A stretch of DNA of 64,000 nucleotides from JBBSHE01 sp038253325 (GTDB lineage Bacteria > Actinomycetota > Actinomycetes > Propionibacteriales > Nocardioidaceae), in NCBI GenBank assembly GCA_038253325.1, contig JBBSHE010000016.1, positions 1 through 64,000 of the forward strand, written 5' to 3'. The notes beneath the pieces are model-generated. The model made no database searches. It was not told where the DNA came from and saw only the letters and a program-made list of their open reading frames with translations. A program made the translations under genes and the position numbers. Shown here one piece after another: positions 33,129 through 42,254 of the stretch. The first letter of the stretch is position 1. Each line of letters opens with the position of its first letter.

Positions 33129-33149
33129 TCCGGCCAGTTGTCGGCCGGA
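33129..33149. terminator. Hairpin between convergent padR and sucD
   Basis: TCCGGCC (33129-33135) and GGCCGGA (33143-33149) form a perfect 7-bp stem with a seven-base loop in the 44-base gap between the two stop codons. There is no T-tract. Confidence 0.6.
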
Positions 33150-33165
33150 CCGCGCACGCAATGCG

Positions 33166-34068
33166 TCAGGAGGCTTGCAGGATCTCGCGCATCAGCGCGG
33201 CCGTCGCCGACGGGGTCTTGCCGACCTGGACGCCCGCGGACTCCAGTGCATCCTGCTTCGCCGCTGCCGTACCGGACGATCCCGAGACAATGGCACCCGC
33301 ATGGCCCATCGTCTTGCCCTCCGGCGCCGTGAAGCCGGCGACATAGCCGACAACCGGCTTGGTGACGTTGGCCTTGATGAAGTCGGCGGCACGTTCCTCT
33401 GCGTCGCCGCCGATCTCGCCGATCATCACGATCGCCGTTGTCTCCGGATCGGCCTCGAACGCAGCCAGGGCGTCGATATGCGTCGTGCCGACGATGGGGT
33501 CCCCCCCAATTCCGATCGCGGTCGAGAACCCGAAGTCCCGGAGCTCGTACATCATCTGATACGTGAGCGTGCCGGACTTGGAGACGAGCCCGATCGGGCC
33601 TTTGCCGCAGATGTTCGCTGGTGTGATGCCGGCCAGCGCCTCTCCTGGCGTGATGATGCCGGGACAGTTCGGCCCGATGACCCGAGTAGCGGGTGCACTC
33701 GACTGTTGCCCCTTTGCCTGGACATACGCCCAGAACTCGGCGGTGTCTTGAACCGGGACCCCTTCGGTGATCACGACGAGCAGCCCGATGCCGGCATCGA
33801 CCGCCTCGACGACGGCGTCCTTCGTGAATGGCGCCGGCACGAAGACAACGGATACGTTCGCGCCAGTCGTCTCGATCGCCTCCACGACCGTGCCGAAGAC
33901 GGGGAGCTCGACGTCGCCATGGGTCACGTTTGTGCCCGCCTTGCGGGCGTTGACGCCGCCCACGACCTTGGTCCCTGCCTCGAGCATTCGCGCGGTGTGC
34001 TTGCTGCCTTCACCGCCGGTGATGCCTTGCACGATGACCAAGGAGTCGGAGTTCAAGAAGATCGACAC
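33166..34068 (-). CDS. sucD: Succinyl-CoA synthetase alpha subunit
   Basis: The 300-residue subunit has CoA-binding IVQGITGGEGSKHTARM near residue 14, GPNCPGIITPGEA near 125 and the phosphorylated histidine in GHAGAIVSGSSGTA near 250. With SucC it makes ATP/GTP from succinyl-CoA in the TCA cycle. The start GTG 34068 has GAGGAG upstream. The gene follows sucC after 13 bases. Confidence 0.97.
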   Translation of the reverse strand: MSIFLNSDSLVIVQGITGGEGSKHTARMLEAGTKVVGGVNARKAGTNVTHGDVELPVFGTVVEAIETTGANVSVVFVPAPFTKDAVVEAVDAGIGLLVVITEGVPVQDTAEFWAYVQAKGQQSSAPATRVIGPNCPGIITPGEALAGITPANICGKGPIGLVSKSGTLTYQMMYELRDFGFSTAIGIGGDPIVGTTHIDALAAFEADPETTAIVMIGEIGGDAEERAADFIKANVTKPVVGYVAGFTAPEGKTMGHAGAIVSGSSGTAAAKQDALESAGVQVGKTPSATAALMREILQAS

Positions 34069-34081
34069 GCGGTTGGGCTCC

Positions 34082-35245
34082 TCACCTGCTCGCCAGGTCG
34101 GCGGCGCGGTCCGCGGCGCCGTCCATGGTGTCCACCAACGTGACGAGAGGGTGGTTCGCGTTGTCGAGAATGCGACGGCCCTCCTCGACGTTGTTGCCGT
34201 CGAGGCGCACGACGAGCGGCTTGGTCGCATTGTCGCCGAGCAGCTCCAACGCGCCGACGATTCCGTTCGCCACGGCATCGCATGAGGTGATTCCGCCGAA
34301 CACGTTGACAAAGACAACCTTGACCTGGTCGTCGCCGAGGACCACGTCGAGGCCGTCGGCCATCACCTGTGCCGACGCGCCACCGCCGATGTCGAGAAAG
34401 TTCGCGGGTCTCACGTTGCCGTGACGCTCGCCGGCGTAGGCCACCACGTCGAGTGTCGACATCACCAGGCCGGCACCGTTTCCGATGATCCCCACCTCGC
34501 CGTCGAGCTTGACGTAGTTGAGGCCTCTTTGCTTCGCCTTCGCCTCGAGCGGGTTGGTGACGGCGGTCTCCTCGAACACCTTGTGGTCGGGATGACGGAA
34601 CGCTGCGTTGTCGTCGAGCGTGACCTTTCCGTCGAGCGCCTCGAGTACGTCCTCGGCCAACCGAGCCAACGGGTTCACCTCCACCAGGGTCGCATCCTCC
34701 TCGACGAACACGGCCCACAACGTCTGCACCAGGTTGACCGCCTGATCGACCAGCTCATCGGGGAAGCCAACCGTCGCGGCGATCTCGCGCGCCTTCACCT
34801 CGTCGACACCGGTTCCTGCGTCGATCGGGATCTGCTTGACCGCGTCGGGGTTTGTCTTGGCGACCTCCTCGATCTCGACGCCGCCCTCGACGCTGGCGAT
34901 GCACAGGTACGCACGGTTGGCGCGGTCGAGGAGGAACGAGAAGTAGTACTCCTCGGCGATGTCGGCCGCCGGGGCGACGAGGACCCGGTCGACCGGCAGG
35001 CCCTTGATCTGCATCCCGAGGATCTCGTCCGCGCGGTCGTACGCCTCGTCCGGTGTGCTCGCCAACTTGACCCCACCGGCCTTGCCGCGCCCGCCGGCCT
35101 TGACCTGGGCCTTGACGACCACCGGGCCGCCGATACCCTCCGCCGCCGTTCGCGCCTCCGCAGGAGTCTGCGCAACAACGCCGAGCGTTACGGGCACGTC
35201 GTGCTCGGCGAACACCTGCTTTGCCTGGTACTCCATCAGATCCAC
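34082..35245 (-). CDS. sucC: Succinyl-CoA synthetase beta subunit
   Basis: The 387-residue subunit has an ATP-grasp N-terminus (LMEYQAKQVFAEHDVPVT, VVKAQVKAGGRGKAGGV) and the C-terminal NGAGLVMSTLD, ANFLDIGGGA and VNVFGGITSCD segments. GTG 35245 (VDLMEYQAK) is preferred because GAAGGG lies nine bases upstream; an in-frame ATG six bases earlier would leave too short a spacer. It forms an operon with sucD. Confidence 0.96.
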   Translation of the reverse strand: MDLMEYQAKQVFAEHDVPVTLGVVAQTPAEARTAAEGIGGPVVVKAQVKAGGRGKAGGVKLASTPDEAYDRADEILGMQIKGLPVDRVLVAPAADIAEEYYFSFLLDRANRAYLCIASVEGGVEIEEVAKTNPDAVKQIPIDAGTGVDEVKAREIAATVGFPDELVDQAVNLVQTLWAVFVEEDATLVEVNPLARLAEDVLEALDGKVTLDDNAAFRHPDHKVFEETAVTNPLEAKAKQRGLNYVKLDGEVGIIGNGAGLVMSTLDVVAYAGERHGNVRPANFLDIGGGASAQVMADGLDVVLGDDQVKVVFVNVFGGITSCDAVANGIVGALELLGDNATKPLVVRLDGNNVEEGRRILDNANHPLVTLVDTMDGAADRAADLASR

Positions 35246-35349
35246 GGCCATCTGCCCTTCAGTCCGATACGCGACCCTACCCGGGCGACCCGACGCGTCG
35301 CGGTCTGGCCGAGTTGTTACCACACGGTGCGGCGCGGCCCCGAGAGTCC

Positions 35350-37587
35350 CTAGTCCGCAGGGGCGACCGGTCCGGTGTCGAGACCACCGGAGTCCGGGAG
35401 CGCGGTCCACCACGAACCCCAGCCGGCGGACCACTCCTGCTCGAACGCAGCGTCGCCGAGCAGGAGGCGGGCCGACGCCAGACTCGTTTCGACATCGGCG
35501 CGCTCGCAGCCGGGAATGGGCACGCCGATCTCGTCGCGGAGCTGCGCCGCCGCCGCATGGAGGAACACCGCCGGCCGAGTGCGATGTCGCATCGCGGCGG
35601 TGACCGCGAGCTCGGCGAGCACGCTGGCGGCACGCCAGCGGTCTCCGAGGTCGCGATGGATCCCGAAGCTCCGAGTGAGAAACGTGGTCGCCCGCTGATA
35701 CCGACCTCTGGCGCGCTCTGCTCTCCCCAGCTGGTCATCCGACCAGGCGACGCCCTCCGGAAAGCCGAGCTGCTCCGAGATCGCTCGGCTCTCCATCAAC
35801 AGCGGCTCGGCGACGGCGTACGAACCTCTTTCGCGGGCGACGGCGCCGAGGTTGATGAGCGACCACACCACCCCTTCGCTGTCCCCGGACTGCCGGAAGT
35901 AGCTGAGCGCTGCCTTCGCTTCTTGCTCCGCGAACTCGAGGTCGCCACTGAGCCATGCGACGAAGCTCGAGTACGTGCGGGCGTGCGCCTCCTGGGACTG
36001 GTCAGCGAGCCGACGCCACAGCTGAAGGCTCCGCTCGTGCAGCCTCCTCGCCTCGTCGTACCTTCCGAGCTCACGCGCAACGGTCGCGAGCCGGTGTAGT
36101 GTCCGGGCTCGACCGCGGGTGTCGCCCGCCGCGTCGAAGATCGCGAGGGCGCGATCGAGCGGGTCGGCCGCAGTCTGGTAGTCACAGCACAGAAACGCCA
36201 ACGTGCCCGCACCGAGGAGCAGCTCGGGGTACGCCGGCTCGCCCTCGACGCCGGGCATCTCGAGCGCGGCGTCGAGCCAGGCGCGACCGTCGAAGTAGTG
36301 ACCGCGCCAAGCCGAGTATGGCCACACCGCAGCCGTGAGCCTGACCGCGAGCCGTGGCTCGGCGGTGAGGGTCCAGTCGATCGCCGCCGAGACGTTGCCT
36401 CCGTCGACGTCGAGGGTCTGCAGCCAGACGTCCTGCTTGCCCTCTTCTCTGGTTCGCTCCGCACCCTCGGCCAGCTCCACGTAGTACGCCGCGTGTCGCG
36501 CTGCGGTCGAGTACTCGGCTTCTGCACCGGCGAGCTTTTCGCGCGCGTAGCCCCTGATCGTGCTCAACAGCGTGAAGCGGGACTCCACGGGTTGGGTCCG
36601 GGCCATCACGAGGGACTTGTCGACGAGCCGGGAGATCAGGTCGCGCGTCGTCGCCAGGTCGGACGACGGGTTCCCGGCCACGGCGTGGGCGGCGTCGACG
36701 TCGAACCCTCCTTCGAAGATCGACAGGCGCGTGAACAGGTCGCGTTCGTGGGAGTCGAGCAGCTCATAGCTCCAGTCGATCGCCGCCCGCAACGTACGGT
36801 GGCGCAGGTCGGAGGTCGGTCCCGATGTCGCGAGCACCCCGAGAACATCAGTCAGCTCGCTCGAGATCCGGTCGAGGCTGATCAACGGGCTGCGCGCCGC
36901 CGTGAGCTCGATCGCGAGCGGTATGCCCTCGAGCTGCCGGCAGATCGTCGCCACGGTTCGCAGGACCCGCACCGGCCTCCCCTTCAGTGCCGGGGAACGA
37001 GCGAGGAACAGCCGGACCGCCGGGTTGCGCTCGAGTGCAACCGCCGGTTCGTCGCCGCCCGGCAGCGGCAGCGGGCCCACGTGGTAGACGATTTCGCCCG
37101 GTACCCGAAAGATCTCGCGACTCGTCGCCAGCACGACGAGGGCTGGGCACAACGTGATCAGCGTCCGCCCGACGAGCGCACACTCATCCAACAGGTGGTC
37201 GCAGTCGTCGAGGACGAGCAGCACCCTGCTCCCGCCGAACCGCTCGATCAAGGCCGACAGCGCATCGACGTCCGCCGTTTCCCGGATTCCGGCCGACAAG
37301 AGCAGCGCCCGCATCAGGGCGGCCTCGGATGTCACGGAGGTGACCGATGTCCAGCACAGTGTGAAGTCCTGCTCCTTCGCGACCGTGTCGGCAGCGGTGG
37401 TCGCGATCCGGGTCTTGCCGACCCCCGCCGGTCCGGTCAGGGTCAGCAGGCGGGTTTCAGGGTCACCGACCAGGCGACCCAGGTCGGCGCACTCCTTCGA
37501 GCGACCCACCAGAACATCCGCCGGCTGCGACGGGCGTTGGCCCGGAACCGTCGCGACCGGCCCTCGAAATCTCGGCCCGGTGAACAC
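35350..37587 (-). CDS. NB-ARC-type ATPase with TPR C-terminus (regulator-like, no DNA-binding domain seen)
   Basis: The 745-residue protein has a STAND ATPase module: Walker A TGPAGVGKTR near residue 51, Walker B VLLVLDDCDHLL near 118, TSREIFRVPGE and the winged-helix end RHRTLRAAIDWSYELL near 268. A long helical repeat region of TPR type follows (NLGAVARERGSYAVAEPLL, HRLATVARELGRYDEARRL). Relatives usually carry a LuxR or OmpR-type DNA-binding domain, but this one ends GGLDTGPVAPAD without one. GTG 37587 is favoured by a strong AGAGGGGAGGG just upstream. A longer frame from ATG 37764, overlapping the B12-domain gene's stop, is possible and would add 59 residues. It could be a signal-sensing scaffold. 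Confidence 0.78.
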   Translation of the reverse strand: MFTGPRFRGPVATVPGQRPSQPADVLVGRSKECADLGRLVGDPETRLLTLTGPAGVGKTRIATTAADTVAKEQDFTLCWTSVTSVTSEAALMRALLLSAGIRETADVDALSALIERFGGSRVLLVLDDCDHLLDECALVGRTLITLCPALVVLATSREIFRVPGEIVYHVGPLPLPGGDEPAVALERNPAVRLFLARSPALKGRPVRVLRTVATICRQLEGIPLAIELTAARSPLISLDRISSELTDVLGVLATSGPTSDLRHRTLRAAIDWSYELLDSHERDLFTRLSIFEGGFDVDAAHAVAGNPSSDLATTRDLISRLVDKSLVMARTQPVESRFTLLSTIRGYAREKLAGAEAEYSTAARHAAYYVELAEGAERTREEGKQDVWLQTLDVDGGNVSAAIDWTLTAEPRLAVRLTAAVWPYSAWRGHYFDGRAWLDAALEMPGVEGEPAYPELLLGAGTLAFLCCDYQTAADPLDRALAIFDAAGDTRGRARTLHRLATVARELGRYDEARRLHERSLQLWRRLADQSQEAHARTYSSFVAWLSGDLEFAEQEAKAALSYFRQSGDSEGVVWSLINLGAVARERGSYAVAEPLLMESRAISEQLGFPEGVAWSDDQLGRAERARGRYQRATTFLTRSFGIHRDLGDRWRAASVLAELAVTAAMRHRTRPAVFLHAAAAQLRDEIGVPIPGCERADVETSLASARLLLGDAAFEQEWSAGWGSWWTALPDSGGLDTGPVAPAD

Positions 37588-37763
37588 TGAGCCCTCCCCT
37601 CTCCGTCCGGTCACCGGCGTTCGGACAGTGCCGCCTGCGCGTACGACTGATGGCGGCACCGTGATGCGCTCCGACTCGGTGACTGGCGATGCCAACGGTA
37701 GGGGAGAGGTCACCGTCGTTACGGCGTTTGGGCAAAATCGGGTGCGTGTCGGGCACGCCGACA

Positions 37764-38156
37764 TCAGGTGGAGACGGCGGCCCGGACCCAGTCGACGATC
37801 TCCTGGGTCTTGGCGCCGGGCGTGAAGATCTTGGCGACACCCGCCTCGGTCAACAACGGCAGATCGTCCTCGGGGATGATTCCGCCGCCGAAGACGATGA
37901 TGTCGGATGCGTCGCGCGCAGCGAGCAGGTCGATCACCTTGCGGAACAGCGTCATGTGGGCGCCCGAGAGGATCGAGAGGCCGATCGCGTCGGCATCTTC
38001 CTGGAGGGCGGTCTCGACGATCTGCTCCGGGCTCTGGTGCAGTCCGGTATAGATGACTTCCATTCCGGCATCGCGCAATGCCCGCGCGACGACCTTCGCA
38101 CCGCGGTCGTGACCGTCGAGCCCAGGCTTCGCCACGACCACCCGAATGGGCGTCAT
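37764..38156 (-). CDS. Stand-alone cobalamin-binding domain protein (methylmalonyl-CoA-mutase C-domain type)
   Basis: The 130-residue protein is essentially the B12-binding domain of acyl-CoA mutases: VVVAKPGLDGHDRGAKVVAR with the cobalt-ligating histidine, GLSILSGAH and IIVFGGGIIPEDD. AGGAAGTG precedes the ATG. As a separate small subunit it would need a large catalytic partner, which is not in the window. It ends against the ATPase/TPR gene and is divergent from the M23 peptidase. A link to the corrinoid genes at 18-22 kb is not implied; the fold there is the methyl-carrier type. Confidence 0.88.
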   Translation of the reverse strand: MTPIRVVVAKPGLDGHDRGAKVVARALRDAGMEVIYTGLHQSPEQIVETALQEDADAIGLSILSGAHMTLFRKVIDLLAARDASDIIVFGGGIIPEDDLPLLTEAGVAKIFTPGAKTQEIVDWVRAAVST

Positions 38157-38314
38157 CACTTCCTGCCTTCCGCCAAGTCCCGGGTCCATCGTAGGGCCAG
38201 CCAGGAGTACATCGCCGGTAGCCGAGGTCTGCCCGCCGGCGTCTCGGTTTCGTTTCCGGGGGTGATTCGGTAGGCTGACGCACTGTTCACCCGATTGCAC
38301 GAAGGAGCTTGAGC

Positions 38315-39151
38315 GTGTCCACGCATCGCGGTCACCGGCATCGCGTGCGCACGGAACGAGCCCTTTCCGAATCGCCAAGCCTGGTTGGGAAACGACGCGT
38401 TCCCCGGCCGACAAGGCGGACGGGTGTATCCCGGGCGTCATCGTTGATCGGCGGCCTGGCACTGCTCGCCACCGCTGCCGGTGCAGTGACGGTCACGCAG
38501 GCCGTCTCGAGCCACCAGCCGAGGCAGCCGGCGCATCGCAGTGCCGGATCGTACGCCGCGAGCTACGCCGACGAGGCGCTCGGCGAACGCAACGCGACCC
38601 GCGTCAGCCGCTCCGGCGTACGTCCGGTGGTCGACGGTACGGAGCGCGCGCAGATCGCGGCCCTGCGGCGCGACAAGACCCTCAAGCAGAACGCCGCGCT
38701 CGCTCAGGCGTACGCGAAGAAGCTCGTCGCCGGTCAGTGGATCACGCCCATTGCCCCCGGCACGTTCCGGCTGAGCACCCTCTACGGCGCGGTGGGTCCG
38801 TACTGGGCGGACGGTTGGCACACCGGTGACGACCTGGTGGCACCGTACGGGACGCCCTGCGTGGCGGTCACCGACGCGACCGTCACCAAGACCGGTTGGG
38901 CCGGCTCCTACGGCCAGCAGGTCGTCTTGGAGCTTCCGGGCGGAATGCAGATCTGGTACAACCACCTCAGCTCGATCGACGTGGTCGTCGGCCAGCAGGT
39001 CGTCGAGGGCCAGCTCGTCGGCCGCGTCGGCGAGACCGGAAACGCGTACGGTACGCATCTGCACTTCGAGATCTACCTGCCCGGTCGCTACCACTACGGC
39101 GAGGCCGTCGACCCGATGCCGATCATGAACGCCCACGGAGCCTCCCTGTAG
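38315..39151 (+). CDS. M23-family peptidoglycan peptidase (membrane-anchored or secreted)
   Basis: The 278-residue protein has a basic cytoplasmic N-terminus, a hydrophobic segment near residues 42-62 (ASSLIGGLALLATAAGAVTV), a linker and a C-terminal LytM/M23 domain. The zinc ligands are visible as HTGDD in GWHTGDDLVAP and HLHFE in GTHLHFEIYL, with WYNHLS between them. It would cut peptide crosslinks of the cell wall. The start is GTG 38315 with AAGGAG eight bases upstream. A large hairpin follows the gene. Confidence 0.9.
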   Translation: MSTHRGHRHRVRTERALSESPSLVGKRRVPRPTRRTGVSRASSLIGGLALLATAAGAVTVTQAVSSHQPRQPAHRSAGSYAASYADEALGERNATRVSRSGVRPVVDGTERAQIAALRRDKTLKQNAALAQAYAKKLVAGQWITPIAPGTFRLSTLYGAVGPYWADGWHTGDDLVAPYGTPCVAVTDATVTKTGWAGSYGQQVVLELPGGMQIWYNHLSSIDVVVGQQVVEGQLVGRVGETGNAYGTHLHFEIYLPGRYHYGEAVDPMPIMNAHGASL

Positions 39152-39210
39152 GTCCGGGGACTCGTCATCCAGGTGGCCGTACCACGGAGTCTCGGACCCG
39201 CGCCTCGGAC

Positions 39211-39270
39211 CTACAACAACGGCTGACGAAGCGAGCGCCGTGACGCTCGCTTCCTCAGCCGCTGTTGTAG
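39211..39270. terminator. Large hairpin, 27-bp stem, between the M23 peptidase and pcrA genes
   Basis: The arm 39211-39237 pairs with 39244-39270 at 25 of 27 positions (mismatches at the 9th and 17th pairs) around a six-base loop. The left arm begins CTACAACAACGGCTGA and the right arm ends CAGCCGCTGTTGTAG. It begins 60 bases after the peptidase stop. No T-tract follows. It most likely ends transcription; the length is well beyond an ordinary terminator. Confidence 0.7.
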
Positions 39271-39345
39271 AGGCCAGGGAGGCGGCGCGCCCCCGCTTCG
39301 AGCGTGGCCGGAGCGGGGGTCGGCCACCGTACGATGGAAACCGAG

Positions 39346-41748
39346 ATGAGCGCGCTGTTTCCACCGCCCGGCCTCGTCGCATCCGATCCCGACGACCTGG
39401 GCGACGAGCGACCGCGCTCGGGCGGACCGGCCGAAGAGCAGCTGCTCTTCGGCCTGAACCCTTCACAGCGGGAGGCGGTCACGCACGAGGGCAGCCCGCT
39501 GCTGGTCATCGCCGGCGCGGGATCGGGCAAGACCCGGGTCCTGACCCGGCGGATCGCCTGGCTGCTCTCCCAGCGCAACGTCCACCCGGGTTCCGTCCTC
39601 GCGATCACGTTCACCAACAAGGCCGCCGCGGAGATGCGTGACCGCGTCACCGAGCTGGTCGGCGGGCGGGCCCGGATCATGTGGGTGTCGACGTTCCACT
39701 CGTCGTGCGTCCGGATCCTGCGCAGGGAGATCCACCGGTTCGGCTTCGCGTCGAACTTCTCGATCTACGACGATGCCGACTCGCGCCGCCTGATGGGGAT
39801 GGTGTGCAGCAGCCTCGACCTGGAACCGAAGCGCTACAACCCGAGGGCCGTCCTCGGCTGGGTGAGCAACTGCAAGAACGAGCTGCTCGACCACGAGGCG
39901 GCCGCCGCGAGCGCCGCCAATCACCTCGAACGTACGTACGCCGAGTGCTACGCCGACTACCAGCGACGGCTGCGGGCCGCCAACGCACTCGACTTCGACG
40001 ACCTGATCATGTCCACCGTGCACCTCCTCCAGTCGTTCCCGGAGGCACGCGAGACGTACCGACGGCGGTTCCGTCACGTGCTGGTCGACGAGTACCAGGA
40101 CACCAACCATGCGCAGTACGTCCTGGTGCGCGAGCTGTGCGGCACGGCGCCGAGGCGGACGATCGACGGGGACCTGATCGGGGCCACCACCGAGGAGCAG
40201 GCACAGATCCCGCCGGCGGAGCTGATGGTCGTCGGCGACGCGGATCAGTCGATCTATGCGTTCCGCGGCGCGAACATCCGAAACATCCTCAAGTTCGAGC
40301 ACGACTTCCCGGATGCGCGGACCGTCGTCCTCGAGCAGAACTACCGGTCGACCCAGACAATCCTGTCGGCCGCCAACGCCGTCATCGGCAACAACAGTGC
40401 GCGCAAACCCAAGCGTCTGTGGTCCGATGCCGGAGACGGTGCGGCGATCGTCGGCTACGTCGCCGACGACGAGGTCGACGAGGCTCAGTTCGTCGCCGAC
40501 GAGATCGACCGGCTCGTCGACGGCGACGGCGTCAAGCAGAGTGACGTCGCGGTGTTCTACCGGACCAATGCGCAGAGCCGAGCCTTCGAGGAGGTCTTCA
40601 TCCGGGTCGGCATGCCGTACAAGGTGGTCGGCGGGGTGCGGTTCTACGAGCGGCGGGAGATCCGCGACGCGCTCGCGTACCTGCGAACCCTCGACAACCC
40701 TGACGACGCGGTGTCGCTGCGCCGAATTCTCAACACACCTAAACGCGGGATCGGCGAACGCGCCGAGGCGTGCGTCGATCTGCTCGCACAGCGCGAGAGC
40801 ATCAGCTTCTTCGACGCCCTGCACCGCGCCGAGGACGCTCCGGGCATCGCGACCCGCTCGCTCCGCAACATCGGGGAGTTCGTCGACCTGATCGACGGGC
40901 TGAGGGTGATGGTCCGCGCCCACTCCACGCCGGAGCAGGTTCTCGAGGCGACCCTCGAGCGGTCGGGGTACCTCAGCGAGCTGCAGACGTCCAGCGACCC
41001 CCAGGACGAGACCCGCGTCGAGAACCTCGGCGAGCTGGTTGCGGTGGCCCGCGAGTTCGGCTCCGACGCAGATGAGCCACCGACGCTCGGCGAGTTCCTT
41101 GAGCGGGTCGCGCTGGTGGCCGACGCGGACGAGATCCCGGAAGCCGACGAGTCCGGCGGGGTGGTGACACTGATGACGCTGCACACCGCCAAGGGGCTCG
41201 AGTTCCCGGTGGTCTTCCTCACCGGACTCGAGGACGGCATCTTTCCGCATGCCCGGTCGTTGGCCGACACCGACGAGCTGGAGGAGGAGCGCCGACTCGC
41301 GTACGTCGGCGTTACGCGTGCCCGCGAACGGCTCTACCTGAGCCGAGCGATCGTCCGCTCGGCGTGGGGCGCGCCACAGCACAACCCCGCATCACGATTC
41401 CTGCGCGAGGTTCCCGACGGCCTCGTCGACTGGAGACGCACGGAGTCGTCCATCACCCGGTGGGCATCGTCGTCGGCGAGCAGCCGCGCCGGCCGCGACC
41501 GCGGCTACCTACCCGACAAAAGCTCACCGGTCCGTACCCAGCGGTTCATGCCGCCGGTCAAGCCGACGGCCGGAACGCGACCGGTGCCCAACCTGGCTCC
41601 CGGCGACCGGGTCACCCATGACGCATTCGGCCTGGGAACGGTCGTCACGGTCGAGGGGACCGCTGACGCTGCAGTGGCGTCGATCGACTTCGGATCGACC
41701 GGGGTCAAGCGGCTGTTGCTGCGTTACTCCCCGGTCGAGAAGCTCTGA
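39346..41748 (+). CDS. pcrA: ATP-dependent DNA helicase PcrA/UvrD
   Basis: The 800-residue superfamily-1 helicase has motif I VIAGAGSGKTRVLTRR, motif Ia ITFTNKAAAEMRDR, motif II VDEYQDTN, motif III GDADQSIYAFRGA, motif IV LEQNYRSTQTIL, motif V TLHTAKGLEFPVV and motif VI AYVGVTRARERLYL. The C-terminus has the usual basic linker and a Tudor-like end, PGDRVTHDAFGLGTVV. It unwinds DNA in repair and in clearing replication forks. ATG 39346 is chosen; ATG 39334 overlaps a likely -10 (TACGAT, 39330-39335). Confidence 0.95.
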   Translation: MSALFPPPGLVASDPDDLGDERPRSGGPAEEQLLFGLNPSQREAVTHEGSPLLVIAGAGSGKTRVLTRRIAWLLSQRNVHPGSVLAITFTNKAAAEMRDRVTELVGGRARIMWVSTFHSSCVRILRREIHRFGFASNFSIYDDADSRRLMGMVCSSLDLEPKRYNPRAVLGWVSNCKNELLDHEAAAASAANHLERTYAECYADYQRRLRAANALDFDDLIMSTVHLLQSFPEARETYRRRFRHVLVDEYQDTNHAQYVLVRELCGTAPRRTIDGDLIGATTEEQAQIPPAELMVVGDADQSIYAFRGANIRNILKFEHDFPDARTVVLEQNYRSTQTILSAANAVIGNNSARKPKRLWSDAGDGAAIVGYVADDEVDEAQFVADEIDRLVDGDGVKQSDVAVFYRTNAQSRAFEEVFIRVGMPYKVVGGVRFYERREIRDALAYLRTLDNPDDAVSLRRILNTPKRGIGERAEACVDLLAQRESISFFDALHRAEDAPGIATRSLRNIGEFVDLIDGLRVMVRAHSTPEQVLEATLERSGYLSELQTSSDPQDETRVENLGELVAVAREFGSDADEPPTLGEFLERVALVADADEIPEADESGGVVTLMTLHTAKGLEFPVVFLTGLEDGIFPHARSLADTDELEEERRLAYVGVTRARERLYLSRAIVRSAWGAPQHNPASRFLREVPDGLVDWRRTESSITRWASSSASSRAGRDRGYLPDKSSPVRTQRFMPPVKPTAGTRPVPNLAPGDRVTHDAFGLGTVVTVEGTADAAVASIDFGSTGVKRLLLRYSPVEKL

Positions 41749-41811
41749 TCCTCCCCCGCGACCCGGAAGCCCGGCAGTCCTGTCCGACGTGTCCGGAGGA
41801 AGTCGAGCGGG

Positions 41812-42153
41812 CTACCAGAAGACCGCAACCGCGGCGTTTGCCACGGTCAACAAGGCGATCAGTCCGAACAGGCCGCCGGGGATGCTCAAACGCGATCGAT
41901 TCACCCAGCAGAGGACGGCGATCACCAGCGCGACTCCGAACTTGACCGCGACCTTGGCGTGATCGACGTCGGCGTGTTGGTTCTCGAGCACGCCGACGAG
42001 CAGGATGCCGGTGACCACCTGGGTGAGGATGCCGTACAGCATTGTACCGTTGACGACCTTGACCTCGTCTCGGATCTGCACGAACGCTCCACCGAACAAG
42101 GCGGCGAACCCAAGCAGGTGCACCAGCAGCAACAGGTTTCGGACGAAATCCAC
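41812..42153 (-). CDS. Small integral membrane protein
   Basis: The 113-residue protein has four hydrophobic segments (about 5-25, 38-55, 68-83 and 91-112) and little else; HLLGFAALFGGAF at the start is typical of small DUF-type membrane proteins of actinobacteria. The GTG start at 42153 has AGGAGG about seven bases upstream. It is convergent with pcrA. Function unknown. Confidence 0.75.
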   Translation of the reverse strand: MDFVRNLLLLVHLLGFAALFGGAFVQIRDEVKVVNGTMLYGILTQVVTGILLVGVLENQHADVDHAKVAVKFGVALVIAVLCWVNRSRLSIPGGLFGLIALLTVANAAVAVFW

Positions 42154-42254
42154 GGTTGCCTCCTGCCTGTACTCTTCCCCGACTCACCTGCGAGTCGTCG
42201 CTTTTCCGAGTTCGACACGCCGGACGAACCCGGCGAAGAACGTGGCCGAGGCTG

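Noticed and set aside
38157..38314. ydaO-type cyclic-di-AMP riboswitch before the M23 peptidase gene
   Set aside because: Such elements are common before cell-wall hydrolases, but the gap holds only about 130 usable bases, also serving a divergent gene, and no conserved core was recognised.
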